Below, one piece after another: positions 1 to 8,366 of a DNA stretch of 43,664 bases. The DNA is taken from positions 2,084-45,747 of the forward strand of contig JAHDWH010000017.1 of NCBI GenBank assembly GCA_023384455.1. The letters run 5' to 3'. The stretch is from Caldilineaceae bacterium (GTDB lineage: Bacteria; Chloroflexota; Anaerolineae; Caldilineales; Caldilineaceae). The position numbers and the translations under genes were made by a program. Under the pieces are notes generated by a model. It had not been told where the DNA came from. It was given only the letters and a program-made list of their open reading frames with translations, and ran no database searches. Numbering within the stretch: position 1 is the first letter of the stretch; every line of letters begins with the position of its first letter.

Positions 1-1213
1 AGTAGATACGCAGGGGGCGCCCGTTGCGGTTGGGGGGCGGCGTCCTGTCATAGGCTTCCTGGATCACCCGGTTGAGTGCGCTGGTGGGGATGCGGTGTTC
101 GGTCTCGTCGGCCACGGCCAGGGCGGTGGGCAACACTTTGTTCACCCGCTGCTTTGTCAGCGCGCTGATAAAGAGAACCGGCACGTAATCCAGAAACTTC
201 AAATCTTCCCGCACTTTGCGTGTATATTCCACCATTGTATTGGTATCTTTGTCAACGGCGTCCCATTTGTTGACAATTACCACAACGCCTTTGTTGCGCT
301 CCAACACGTGGCCGGCCACGTGGGCATCCTGGGCCGTGACGCCGTCTTGCGCGTCCACCAGCAGCAGGGCTACATCCGCCCGGTCGATGCTACGCATACT
401 GCGCAGGACGCTGTACTTCTCGATTCCCTGCTCCACTTTGCCCCGGCGGCGGATTCCCGCGGTGTCGATAAGGGTTATATCCCGCCCGTCGTAGACCATT
501 TCGGTGTCGATGGGATCCCGGGTCGTTCCGGCAATTTCACTGACAATCGAGCGCTCCTGGCCTATCAGTGCATTGAGCAGGCTGCTCTTGCCCACATTGG
601 GCCGCCCGATAATGGCGATGCCGACATTATCTTCCTCGCTGTCGTCCTCTGGCCCGCGTTCCGGGAAAAGATCGACCAGTATGTCCAACAGATCGCCCAC
701 CCCTGTGCCGTGATAGGCGCTGATGGGGATTGGCTCGCCCACACCCAGCACCCAAAATTCGGCCGCGTTGAGCTGACGCTCCTGGCTTTCGGCTTTGTTG
801 ACCGCAACCACCAGAGGTTTTGTAGTCTGGCGCAGGAATTCAGCCAACTCCAGGTCCGCCGAGGTCAGCCCATCCCGCCCATCCACCACAAAGACAATCA
901 CATCGGCCTCGTCGATGGCAAGTTGGGCCTGATTCTGGATTTCGGTGATAAAGCGGGCGGAATCTTCGGCCAGTGGGGAACCACCGGTGCTGGTGACCCG
1001 CAGATCGGCTGTGGATTGGGCTTCCAGGCCACCCGTGTCGATAACGACAAAATCCCGCCCATTCCAGTCGGACTCGCCGTAGAGCCGGTCGCGGGTGGTG
1101 CCGGGCAGGTCTTCTACAATCGCCGTGCGCGCGCCCACCAGCCGGTTAAAGAGTGTCGATTTGCCCACATTGGGGCGACCAACCAATGCAATGACGGGCC
1201 TGCGTTTTTTCAT
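1..1213 (-). CDS. der: Ribosome-assembly GTPase Der (EngA), 3' end outside window
   Basis: This is the double-GTPase Der/EngA, which binds the 50S subunit late in its assembly. The visible 404 codons begin at ATG 1213 with MKKRRPVIALVGRPNVGKS. The first G domain has GRPNVGKS, the switch sequence PGTTRDR and DTGG. A second GRPNVGKS (near 600) opens the second G domain. The last visible residues (TSALNRVIQEAY, then GRPLRIYY) belong to the C-terminal KH-like domain. Der proteins are usually about 440-490 residues, so only roughly the last 40 are missing beyond base 1. The gene lies 114 bp downstream of the CdaR-like gene on the same strand and may be co-transcribed with it. The duplicated G domain makes the identification nearly certain. 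Confidence 0.96.
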   Translation of the reverse strand, partial: MKKRRPVIALVGRPNVGKSTLFNRLVGARTAIVEDLPGTTRDRLYGESDWNGRDFVVIDTGGLEAQSTADLRVTSTGGSPLAEDSARFITEIQNQAQLAIDEADVIVFVVDGRDGLTSADLELAEFLRQTTKPLVVAVNKAESQERQLNAAEFWVLGVGEPIPISAYHGTGVGDLLDILVDLFPERGPEDDSEEDNVGIAIIGRPNVGKSSLLNALIGQERSIVSEIAGTTRDPIDTEMVYDGRDITLIDTAGIRRRGKVEQGIEKYSVLRSMRSIDRADVALLLVDAQDGVTAQDAHVAGHVLERNKGVVVIVNKWDAVDKDTNTMVEYTRKVREDLKFLDYVPVLFISALTKQRVNKVLPTALAVADETEHRIPTSALNRVIQEAYDRTPPPNRNGRPLRIY

Positions 1214-1327
1214 CAAGTGAGTCCATCCTATACCAATAACTATCGCGGCCCCAGCAGTCAGGCGGCAAAGATGCAATGTTACCACAGATTGGCGCGGGAA
1301 CGAAGAAGAAGAAAGGCTTGCGCTTGT

Positions 1328-2638
1328 CTAGTTCGACGGTGTGGGTGTGGGTGTGGCTTCCCCTGGCGCTGTGGGGGGCGGGGCTTCCGGTGTGCTCTCC
1401 TCGACTGGTGTGACAAGCTCAATCACTACTTCAATCGCCTGGGGAATCACCCCTTCCACCCGTATGCCTTCGGGCGTCACCACCCGGGGCACAACCACGT
1501 GGCTGCCCGGTGTAAGCCCGGTCAGGTCCAGAGTAACCCGCACATCCGTTGGCCCCAACGCGTCCAGTTTGGGCAGCGCGCCGCTGACCAGCACATCGAC
1601 CCGAGCCAGGGAGACCGTCGCTGTAAGCAGTTCGCTCAGCCCGATGACCAGCGGGCGGCGGGTAACCGTCGCGCTGCTCTCTATGGGCGATATACCAATC
1701 GTCACAAAGACACCGGCTTCTTCCAGCACAGAGACATTCTCTGGCAGGTCCAGAGGTAGCCGTTCCCGTACATCAGCGGTGGCCCCATCAATGGAAAGGG
1801 GGGCTGTTTCGATAAAGCCCGGGGCATTGCGCAGGGCCTCGGCGCTGCCCAGCAAAATAACCGTGGAAGGTTCGGGTTTTACGCTGGTAATACGGTAGCT
1901 GGCCGCGGGCTGGCCTGTTACCTGGACAAGCACCGCCACCTCTTTCCGTCCAGGCCGCTGGACAACCGGCACAACGATACGCGCTGTAGATGGCTCGATG
2001 CGAATCCGGTCAATCGGCTGATTCTGTCCGTTGCGGGCCGTCAGTGTCTGAATACCTTCGACCTGCGTCTTGGCGCTGCGCAAAAGAATTTCGGCATGGA
2101 CAGTCCGCACCTGATTAACCTGCGTCTCGGGGCCAAAAATTTCAACGTTTTCCGGCTCCACAATTGGAGTCTGCCAATCATAGCCAAAGGCCGCGCTGTC
2201 GGCCACGTCCACCTGAATTGGTACGGTTTTTGTAATTACATTGTCGATCTGCACCCGGAGCTGGCGGGGCTGCTGGGCCAGAATCTCTACATCCGGGTTG
2301 ACCACATCGACTGTCACCGGCACATCGTGGCTGCCCGGTGTCCGATCAGTTAAATCAATGACGGCGATAAAGTCGTTGGCTGTCAGGTTCTCCCAGCTCC
2401 GTTTCGGTGCGCGCAGGGTCAGGGTCACAGAACGTTGGGTCAAGTCTTGCAGGGTTTGCAGTTCCGGGTTTAGCCCGCGCACATCAATCGGGATGGGCAC
2501 GGCAAAATCGGCCCGTTGCAGAGGATTTTCCTGATCCACGGCAAATATCCAGACGATCAGCGCCAGAGCCGCCGACATCAGGATAGAGACGAGGGTTTCG
2601 CGTAGATTGGAGCGACTGGCAGGACGGTTATTCTGCAT
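1328..2638 (-). CDS. YbbR-domain protein, CdaR-like regulator of diadenylate cyclase
   Basis: A 436-residue membrane-anchored protein with one N-terminal transmembrane segment ([19 protein letters not shown]) and an extracytoplasmic part made of repeated YbbR-type beta domains. Repeats are visible as recurring strings such as [14 protein letters not shown] and [14 protein letters not shown]. In Firmicutes, CdaR is encoded next to CdaA and modulates it, and the same pairing is seen here. The gene overlaps the end of cdaA by 11 bp, which suggests translational coupling. ATG 2638 is chosen because GGTGGA precedes it; an in-frame ATG at 2659 would add seven residues. The C-terminus is an unusual Pro/Thr-rich tail ([10 protein letters not shown]), the same linker style as the giant exported protein at 11911-17148. 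The family is clear; the regulatory role is inferred from gene pairing. Confidence 0.88.
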   Translation of the reverse strand: MQNNRPASRSNLRETLVSILMSAALALIVWIFAVDQENPLQRADFAVPIPIDVRGLNPELQTLQDLTQRSVTLTLRAPKRSWENLTANDFIAVIDLTDRTPGSHDVPVTVDVVNPDVEILAQQPRQLRVQIDNVITKTVPIQVDVADSAAFGYDWQTPIVEPENVEIFGPETQVNQVRTVHAEILLRSAKTQVEGIQTLTARNGQNQPIDRIRIEPSTARIVVPVVQRPGRKEVAVLVQVTGQPAASYRITSVKPEPSTVILLGSAEALRNAPGFIETAPLSIDGATADVRERLPLDLPENVSVLEEAGVFVTIGISPIESSATVTRRPLVIGLSELLTATVSLARVDVLVSGALPKLDALGPTDVRVTLDLTGLTPGSHVVVPRVVTPEGIRVEGVIPQAIEVVIELVTPVEESTPEAPPPTAPGEATPTPTPSN

Positions 2639-3449
2639 GGGGGGCGTTTTCCACCGCATCAGCAGTTGACTGGTTGCGCGGGTCGAAGAAATCGGTCAGG
2701 ATACGCCGCAGCCGGTTATCGTCCAACCGGCGCACGATACGACCGTTGCGGGCTACGGAAATGGCCCCTGTCTCTTCGGAGACCACAATGGACAGGGCGT
2801 CGGACTGCTCGGTGACGCCGATGGCGGCCCGGTGGCGGGTGCCCAGTTGCGAATCCAGGCTTTCCCGGGAGGTCAGGGGCAGAACACAGCCGGCCGCGGC
2901 GATTCGGCTGTCGCGCACGATCACCGCGCCGTCGTGCAGCGGGGTGTTGGGGAAGAAGATCGTCACCAGCATCTCCGTCGTCACTTCGCTGTCCACGGAC
3001 ACCCCCCGGTCGATATATTCCCCCAGCCCCGTGGCCCCTTCCAGCACAATCAGCGCGCCGTGGCCGTTGTCGGCCAATTGGGTGCAGGCGCGCACGGTTG
3101 CATTGATCACCTCCTGGGTAACAGCGCCGTCCACCCGGCGGTTGAGGAAGGGCATCCCCCGCCCCACCCGTTCCAGGGCGCGGCGCAATTCCGGCTGAAA
3201 GATCACCGGAATAGCAACCAGAATGGCAATTGTGCTGTTGCTGAGAAGCCAGCTAAAGGCGGTCAGTTCGACCGTGCGGGTGATGACCACAATCACCAGG
3301 CCGATGACGAGCAGGCCGCGCAAAAGCTGCACAGCCTGGGTTCCCCGAAAGAGGCGTAGCAGGAGAAAGAAGAATAGGGTAACCAGACCGACATCCAGCA
3401 GGTTCTGCCAGTCGGTCAAACGGCTGAGAATAGAGAGAATATCGGACAT
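2628..3449 (-). CDS. cdaA: Diadenylate cyclase CdaA (c-di-AMP synthase)
   Basis: This membrane enzyme condenses two ATP into cyclic di-AMP, a messenger controlling potassium and osmolyte transport and cell-wall homeostasis. It has 273 residues, normal for CdaA. About three hydrophobic helices occupy residues 15-85 ([40 protein letters not shown]). The DisA_N catalytic domain follows, with both signature motifs: PLHDGAVIV and GTRHRAAIG. The ATG at 3449 is preceded by GGAAG. The CdaR-like gene follows with an 11-bp overlap, and argF lies 26 bp upstream on the same strand. In Firmicutes the operon usually continues with glmM; that is not the case here. No c-di-AMP phosphodiesterase or receptor is visible in the window. 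Confidence 0.95.
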   Translation of the reverse strand: MSDILSILSRLTDWQNLLDVGLVTLFFFLLLRLFRGTQAVQLLRGLLVIGLVIVVITRTVELTAFSWLLSNSTIAILVAIPVIFQPELRRALERVGRGMPFLNRRVDGAVTQEVINATVRACTQLADNGHGALIVLEGATGLGEYIDRGVSVDSEVTTEMLVTIFFPNTPLHDGAVIVRDSRIAAAGCVLPLTSRESLDSQLGTRHRAAIGVTEQSDALSIVVSEETGAISVARNGRIVRRLDDNRLRRILTDFFDPRNQSTADAVENAPHAE

Positions 3450-3475
3450 AGACTTCCATCATTTGACAGGTCCGG

Positions 3476-4408
3476 CTATTCCAGCGGGACGCCGCCCAAC
3501 AGGTGGGCCAGAATCGCCTTTTGAGCGTGCAGCCGGTTATGAGCCTGGGGAAAGAGGATACTGGCCGGGCCATCGGCCACCTCGTCTGTGATCTCTTCGC
3601 CCCGGTGCGCGGGCAGACAGTGCATTACCAGGGCCTGGGGGTTGCCCGTGCGCGCCAGCAGCCCGGTGTTGAGCTGGTAGGGCGGAAAGACGGCCAGCCG
3701 CTCATCCCGCTCGGCCTCCTGGCCCATACTGGTCCACACATCCGTATAAAGAATGTCCACACCCCCCACCCCCTCCAGATCATCGGTGACGCTGACCTCT
3801 GCACCGCTGTTCTCCACCACCGTCGGGTCGGGCATATAGCCAACCGGTGAGATGATACGCACATTCATCCCCACTTTGCCCGCGGCCATCATCAGGCTGG
3901 TGGCGACATTGTTGGCCCCATCGCCTACATAGGCAATGGTGCGGTCCTCCAGATCACCCAATACTTCCCAGGCGGTGAAGATGTCCGTAAGGGCCTGGCA
4001 GGGGTGGCTGAAGTCGCTCAGGCCGTTGATCACCGGGACAGTGCCCCATTCGGCCAGGTCTACTATGTCCTGGTGGGCAAAGACCCGGGCCATAATCCCA
4101 TCCGCATAGCCGCTGAGCACCCGAGCCACATCGGCCGCGCTCTCCCGGCTGCCCAGCCCCACTTCGGCAGGGCTGAGATAGAAGGCATATCCGCCCAGAT
4201 GCTGCATCCCCATCTCAAAGCTGACACGGGTGCGCAGGGATGGTTTTTGAAAGAGCAGAGCCAAAGACTTGCCCGCCAGAATCGGCTGGTTGGCACCCCG
4301 TGTACGGCGTTCGTCTTTGAGCCGCTTTGCCAGCCGCAAGAGTCCCCGGAATTGTTCGTCGGAGAGTGCAGCCAGGTCCAGAAAATGGGTTAGCGCAGGT
4401 ATGCCCAC
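3476..4408 (-). CDS. argF: Ornithine carbamoyltransferase
   Basis: Transfers the carbamoyl group from carbamoyl phosphate to ornithine, giving citrulline in arginine biosynthesis; cytosolic and normally trimeric. Visible signatures are the carbamoyl-phosphate loop [22 protein letters not shown] and the ornithine-specific [12 protein letters not shown]. The last motif separates it from aspartate carbamoyltransferase. With a GTG start at 4408 the protein has 310 residues, the usual length. GTG is preferred because GGAG lies nine bases upstream of it; the in-frame TTG at 4423 would add five residues but overlaps that ribosome-binding site. No other arginine gene is nearby. It sits 26 bp before cdaA, so the two may share a transcript, but no metabolic link is evident. 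Confidence 0.95.
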   Translation of the reverse strand: MGIPALTHFLDLAALSDEQFRGLLRLAKRLKDERRTRGANQPILAGKSLALLFQKPSLRTRVSFEMGMQHLGGYAFYLSPAEVGLGSRESAADVARVLSGYADGIMARVFAHQDIVDLAEWGTVPVINGLSDFSHPCQALTDIFTAWEVLGDLEDRTIAYVGDGANNVATSLMMAAGKVGMNVRIISPVGYMPDPTVVENSGAEVSVTDDLEGVGGVDILYTDVWTSMGQEAERDERLAVFPPYQLNTGLLARTGNPQALVMHCLPAHRGEEITDEVADGPASILFPQAHNRLHAQKAILAHLLGGVPLE

Positions 4409-4470
4409 GGGAAATTTCTCCAAATGTGTCGGTGGAAAGCCGATTCACCGGTTGAACGACTGATTGGGTT

Positions 4471-5271
4471 CTACACGCCTGCGATCACCGGGTTGCTAAG
4501 TATACCCAATCCTTCAATCTCGACGGTGACGATATCGCCGGGTTGCAGCGGGCTGACCCCAGCCGGTGTACCCGTCAGAACCAGATCGCCCGGCTCCAGT
4601 GTCATAAAATTGGAGACGTAGGCCAGAATCGTGCCTACGGTGTGAATCATCAGGGCGGTGTTGCTCTCCTGCTTCACTTCGCCGTTGACCAGACAGCGCA
4701 CGCTCTTCTCCGCCGGGTCATATTCCGTGTCCAGCCAGGGACCGACTGGACAGAAGGTGTCGAAGTTCTTGCCCCGGGTCCATTGTACATCCTTGCGCTG
4801 CAAATCCCGCGCCGTCACGTCATTGGCGCAGGTATAGCCCAGGATGACATTGTGGGCGTCCTGGGCGTTCAGGAAACGGCAGCGTTTGCCGATAACCAGG
4901 GCCAGCTCCCCTTCGTGATCCACCCGTTCACTGATGGATGGGCGGATGACCGGTTCGTCCGGGCCGACCAGTGTGGTGGACGCCTTCAGGAAGATGGCCG
5001 GTTCTTCGGGCAGCGCATTGCCGAATTCGGCCGCGTGTTCGGCGTAGTTGCGCCCTACACAGATAACTTTACGCGGTTCGCAGGGGGCCAGCAGTTTGAC
5101 GCTGCTCAGCAACAGAGGCTCGCCGGCGATCTCTGGGGCAAACTCCCCGGCCAGCCGCGGGCTTTCATAGGGGGGTCTGGCCAGAGGATAGACAAAACGT
5201 TCGAGGATCAGCCCCCAAGAGGCATCTCCATTCCGGTTTTTTCCTTCTGCTGTGAAACGCACCAATCGCAT
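4471..5271 (-). CDS. Fumarylacetoacetate hydrolase family protein
   Basis: A 266-residue member of the FAH superfamily, metal-dependent enzymes that hydrolyse or decarboxylate 2-oxo-dicarboxylic acids in aromatic catabolism and oxaloacetate housekeeping. Support comes from VICVGRNYAEHAAEFG, the metal-ligand region ERVDHEGELALVIGKRC, the stretch GYTCANDVTARDLQ and the C-terminal LTGTPAGVSPLQPGD. The open frame extends upstream to 5379, but that extension merely translates the repeat at 5342-5549. The ATG at 5271 (MRLVRFTAEG) has GGAACG just upstream and fits family length. Substrate cannot be told from sequence: fumarylpyruvate/acylpyruvate hydrolase, oxaloacetate decarboxylase and HpcE-type enzymes share these motifs. 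No aromatic-degradation gene lies nearby. Confidence 0.9.
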   Translation of the reverse strand: MRLVRFTAEGKNRNGDASWGLILERFVYPLARPPYESPRLAGEFAPEIAGEPLLLSSVKLLAPCEPRKVICVGRNYAEHAAEFGNALPEEPAIFLKASTTLVGPDEPVIRPSISERVDHEGELALVIGKRCRFLNAQDAHNVILGYTCANDVTARDLQRKDVQWTRGKNFDTFCPVGPWLDTEYDPAEKSVRCLVNGEVKQESNTALMIHTVGTILAYVSNFMTLEPGDLVLTGTPAGVSPLQPGDIVTVEIEGLGILSNPVIAGV

Positions 5272-5341
5272 AAGTCGTTCCGTCCCATTCTGTATAAATT
5301 TGATGTTTAGAGGACACCTTTTCAGATCAGCGATACCAACG

Positions 5342-5549
5342 AAAATGTACGTCGGACTGTTAGTCCGACTGGCCTGCAACGTCGCTGGTCGGACTGACAG
5401 TCCGACGTACAGCGGCTATTTTCAAAACAGGCACACGACCGGCTGACACCGATAACGACGAAATTGTAGGTCGGACTGTTAGTCCGACTGGCCTGCAACG
5501 TCGCTGGTCGGACTGACAGTCCGACGTACAGCGGCTATTTTCAGGGCAG
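5342..5549. repeat. Two tandem copies of a dispersed double-palindrome repeat
   Basis: The intergenic stretch 5272-5558 holds one full copy (about 5342-5460) and one partial copy (5461-5549) of a roughly 119-bp unit. Each unit carries two near-identical palindromes, GTCGGACTGTTAGTCCGAC and GTCGGACTGACAGTCCGAC, about 30 bp apart. A conserved tail follows: GGCTATTTTCA, then CACGACCGGCTGA. A third copy lies 31 kb away at about 36806-36932 in the same orientation. The pattern resembles REP/BIME-type elements: paired hairpins between genes with no coding capacity. Whether these act as transcription terminators, nuclease-protection hairpins or mobile elements is not evident. Confidence 0.85.
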
Positions 5550-5558
5550 ATTTCGCCT

Positions 5559-6233
5559 TTATGACAGATAGACATCGTTGATCATCAGGCGGAACTCGCA
5601 CCCCAGAAAATGGACTGCCTGACGAACCATCGTCATACGGCTGAGGAAAATCTCAAAGTATTCGATGACCTGGGCAAAATGGGTGTCGATCTCTAATTCC
5701 AGGGCAATCACACGCTTCTCGGCATCCACCCGGACAAAGCTGCGGGTGGCGGCGTAGTTCACCCGGTCGTGGATATCAAAAGTAGCCGGGTTCGGGTTTT
5801 GCACCCGGCTGCGGTGTACATCGGCCTTGTCGGCAATGATAAGCGCAGCCGAGACGGGATTGGTGGCAGTGCCCCTCTCCTCTTCGTGATTGCCGATGGC
5901 GTTCATCACCAGTGCGATCTCATCGATTGCCATGCCCAGCCGCTTGAGAATAGGCCAAACCATCAGGCCACTGCTCTGGGCGTGATCCTGCCTGTGCAGC
6001 AGATTGCCGATGTCGTGGAGATAGCCGGCCACCTGGGCCAGCTCACCCAGGCGCGGCGGGTGATCCAGCCGCAGCAGCACATTTCCCGCAATGTTTGCCA
6101 CCAGCCCTGCGTGGCGTTCGCCGTGCTCGGTATACCCCAAGGCGCGCAGAGCTTCATTCGCCTGACGCACAAAGGATTTCACTTCCGGGTCAGTTCGCAC
6201 CTGCTCGACAGTAACTGTTGGCACGCACCCCAT
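5559..6233 (-). CDS. HD-domain metal-dependent phosphohydrolase
   Basis: A 224-residue HD-superfamily protein. The metal-binding residues appear in order: His in EHGERHAGL, the HD pair in [10 protein letters not shown], His in RQDHAQSSG, and Asp in [13 protein letters not shown] proteins hydrolyse phosphomonoesters or phosphodiesters of nucleotides or act as signalling phosphodiesterases; the substrate cannot be assigned here. There is no signal peptide or membrane helix. It lies 33 bp downstream of a membrane-protein gene and is followed by the repeat at 5342-5549. The start is uncertain: ATG 6233 has GAAGGGG almost touching it, and a GTG three codons later is an alternative. The C-terminal 60 residues (from [15 protein letters not shown]) look like a small added beta-alpha domain that I do not recognise. 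Confidence 0.82.
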   Translation of the reverse strand: MGCVPTVTVEQVRTDPEVKSFVRQANEALRALGYTEHGERHAGLVANIAGNVLLRLDHPPRLGELAQVAGYLHDIGNLLHRQDHAQSSGLMVWPILKRLGMAIDEIALVMNAIGNHEEERGTATNPVSAALIIADKADVHRSRVQNPNPATFDIHDRVNYAATRSFVRVDAEKRVIALELEIDTHFAQVIEYFEIFLSRMTMVRQAVHFLGCEFRLMINDVYLS

Positions 6234-6266
6234 CCCCTTCCCAATTTTGCCCGGAGCAACGCTTCT

Positions 6267-7133
6267 CTAAGCAATACTCCCCAAAGCCAGCCCGGTCAGC
6301 AGCATAGCGGCCAGCCACCAGAAGCGCACCCGATCCAGTGATTGGTTCTGATAGACAGCCAGCCAGGTAGGCAGAAAGAAGAGTACGACAAAGACCAGCC
6401 AGAGGGGCAAACGCAGTCCAATCAGCAGTACGCCGATCCCGATTTGGCTGGCGGCAAGCAGCGCCAGCCCCAGGTGTTTTGTATCTTCTGTCTGCAGAAG
6501 ATAGGCGGCCCACAGATGGCATGTCCAGAGCGCTGCCAACAAAAGCTGGGCGGTCAGATTTGCCTCTGCCCCCAGCACAAGTATCACCAGCATCCAGGGC
6601 AAAAAGACGCTCACCAGCCCATAGAGCAGCCGAACCGGGATCGATTCTACCTGTTGATGCAGCCAACCGGCTGTGCTAATCACAATGACGGCTGTCGTTA
6701 GCCAGAGAGCCGCGGGATGAAGAATCAGCGAAATCGCAACCGCCAAAGCGATGGCTGGCAGGGCCACCCGGTAGATCAGAGCGAGAATACTCGGCCCATC
6801 CATCCCAAAGAGACGGGCTGCCGGCGAGCCGGAACGCAGATAGGGCAACCAGATGCGGCTGCGCTGCATAGAGCGCTGAAGCGAAGGCAGAGTCTCTGGC
6901 GCGGACATCAACCCCCAAATGCTGCCCCACAGCGGGTCGACCAATACAAAAAGAAGCAGGAGGGTCTGTACTTGTCTCCCCAACCCGGCGGGGGCAACAC
7001 CTGTCGCCAATAGGGCAGCCAACGCAGACCAGCCCGCCGCTATCCGCCAGGGGGATTCGTCAAACCACATACGGAGATCGACAATCGAGCTGCCAGCGAT
7101 AACCGGCGTTGCCCCTTTATCGGCTTGATTCAT
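6267..7133 (-). CDS. Polytopic membrane protein of unknown function
   Basis: A 288-residue protein with about eight or nine hydrophobic helices, for example AAGWSALAALLATGV, TLLLLFVLVDPLWGS, ALPAIALAVAISLIL, TAVIVISTAGWLH, MLVILVLGAEANLTA and WLVFVVLFFLPTWLA. The helix count and layout recall UbiA-type prenyltransferases, but the Asp-rich NDxxD and DxxxD motifs of that family are absent, so I make no functional call. ATG 7133 is preferred (GTAGGGA upstream); a TTG at 7160 would add nine residues. It stands between the lipid-kinase gene (236 bp upstream of the gap hairpin) and the HD hydrolase (33 bp downstream), all on the minus strand, suggesting a possible lipid or envelope role by context only. 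Confidence 0.75.
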   Translation of the reverse strand: MNQADKGATPVIAGSSIVDLRMWFDESPWRIAAGWSALAALLATGVAPAGLGRQVQTLLLLFVLVDPLWGSIWGLMSAPETLPSLQRSMQRSRIWLPYLRSGSPAARLFGMDGPSILALIYRVALPAIALAVAISLILHPAALWLTTAVIVISTAGWLHQQVESIPVRLLYGLVSVFLPWMLVILVLGAEANLTAQLLLAALWTCHLWAAYLLQTEDTKHLGLALLAASQIGIGVLLIGLRLPLWLVFVVLFFLPTWLAVYQNQSLDRVRFWWLAAMLLTGLALGSIA

Positions 7134-7210
7134 CGGACGGCTGATCCCTACTTCCCCCAAAGGCCGATACGCAGGAGACTGAGTACACTGTCAACAAAGT
7201 TTCTGGGGAT

Positions 7211-7246
7211 GAGAAGTTCGACCTTTCAGAGAAAGTCGAACTTCTC
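7211..7246. repeat. Hairpin in the gap between membrane protein and lipid-kinase genes
   Basis: Perfect 12-bp arms GAGAAGTTCGAC (7211-7222) and GTCGAACTTCTC (7235-7246) enclose a 12-base loop. Four more pairs (TTTC with GAAA) form after one bulged base. No T tract follows on either strand, so it is not a clear intrinsic terminator. The rest of 7134-7397 shows no gene. Confidence 0.55.
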
Positions 7247-7397
7247 GAATAATGAATACCAAATTGTACCAGATTATCGCCCCTTTGGGAAAGATTTCCG
7301 GCTGATGGCCTGCGTTTCTATTCAGTGCAGGATAGGCCTGTCATCACCGATGCCCCCTGGGTTCATCAACCAGCGGGGCCATTTCTGCTGGATTGGG

Positions 7398-8333
7398 CTA
7401 GACAAGGACAGTCAGCCGCCCCGGCTGCACGGTGGCCGAGAGGGCGTGGGCGGCTACGCTGACAATCTCGCCGTCGGTATGCACAGGGACCGGCACTTTG
7501 GTCGCCACACAGACCGATGAGCAGCGCACAAAGCGCATGGCCGGGTGGTTGCGATGGCTGCCCGCCATCACCTTTGGCAGCAAGGCCAGAATACCCAGTG
7601 TGGTCAGCGAACGGGCGATCCCCATATCCAGCAACCCGTCATCCATCAGCGCATCCGGCGTCATATAAAAGCCGCCACCCGTGCGCCGACTGTTGCCCAG
7701 CGTGACCAGCAACGAGCGCTGATCCACCTGATGGACGGCTCCTGTCTCATCGGTCCACGCCACCTCGAACTGGGGCTGATCGTATTGACGCAGGGCGCGG
7801 ATGACAGCCCACAGATAGATGGCAAAGCCCCGCAACCGGGTGATCTTGCGGCTCTCCACCGTCACCTGGGCCTCGAAGCCCGCCCCCATATTATTGTCAA
7901 AATAGCGGCTGATATCCCGGCCTTCTTCGTGAACCGTCGCCAGGCAGAGGTCAATCTGCTTTGTGCGCCCGGCCTGAAGCGTGGCAACCGATGCAGCCAA
8001 ATCTCTGGGTACGCCTACCATATCCGCAAAATCATTGCCGCTGCCCATCGGTATGACAGCCACCGGGCCGACATTCTCCCCTTCTGGTGTGACTTGGGCA
8101 ATACCGTTGACTACCTCATTCATTGTGCCGTCGCCCCCGGCTGCGGCGATTACATCAACCCCATCCAACTTGGCCTGGCGCGCCAATTCAATACCGCCTC
8201 CCGGTCTGCTCGTCAGACTGATCTCTGCGTCCAGATCTGCCGTGGCAAGGGCAGCCCGCAGTGCGTCCAGATTCTTGCCCGCGCGCCCCCGGTTAGAATA
8301 GGGGTTCAGTATAATTTTGACTCGCTTACCCAT
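7398..8333 (-). CDS. Diacylglycerol/lipid kinase family protein (DagK/YegS type)
   Basis: A soluble 311-residue lipid kinase of the DAGK catalytic family, which phosphorylates a membrane lipid such as diacylglycerol, an isoprenoid alcohol or another lipid with ATP. The N-terminal nucleotide-binding domain starts with KIILNPYSNRGRAGK and carries the defining AAGGDGTMNEVVNG and PMGSGNDFA. The C-terminal beta-sandwich includes NNMGAGFEAQV and TPDALMDDGLLD. Usual length for the family is 290-330. The ATG at 8333 is chosen over the GTG at 8339 because AAAGG has proper spacing to the ATG. A membrane protein and an HD hydrolase lie downstream; the GH13 gene lies 33 bp upstream on the same strand. 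The exact lipid substrate is not determinable. Confidence 0.92.
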   Translation of the reverse strand: MGKRVKIILNPYSNRGRAGKNLDALRAALATADLDAEISLTSRPGGGIELARQAKLDGVDVIAAAGGDGTMNEVVNGIAQVTPEGENVGPVAVIPMGSGNDFADMVGVPRDLAASVATLQAGRTKQIDLCLATVHEEGRDISRYFDNNMGAGFEAQVTVESRKITRLRGFAIYLWAVIRALRQYDQPQFEVAWTDETGAVHQVDQRSLLVTLGNSRRTGGGFYMTPDALMDDGLLDMGIARSLTTLGILALLPKVMAGSHRNHPAMRFVRCSSVCVATKVPVPVHTDGEIVSVAAHALSATVQPGRLTVLV

Positions 8334-8366
8334 CGCCACCCACCTTTCTTGATGTAACCGGGTCGA

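Noticed and set aside
95..1759. Long plus-strand reading frame (554 codons) across the der and cdaR region
   Set aside because: It is antisense to der and the CdaR-like gene, shows no domain and no ribosome-binding site, and spans two clear genes. GC-rich DNA produces such open antisense frames.
5272..5379. 36-residue N-terminal extension of the FAH-family protein
   Set aside because: It translates the dispersed repeat and has no ribosome-binding site; a near-identical peptide arises from the repeat copy at 36806.
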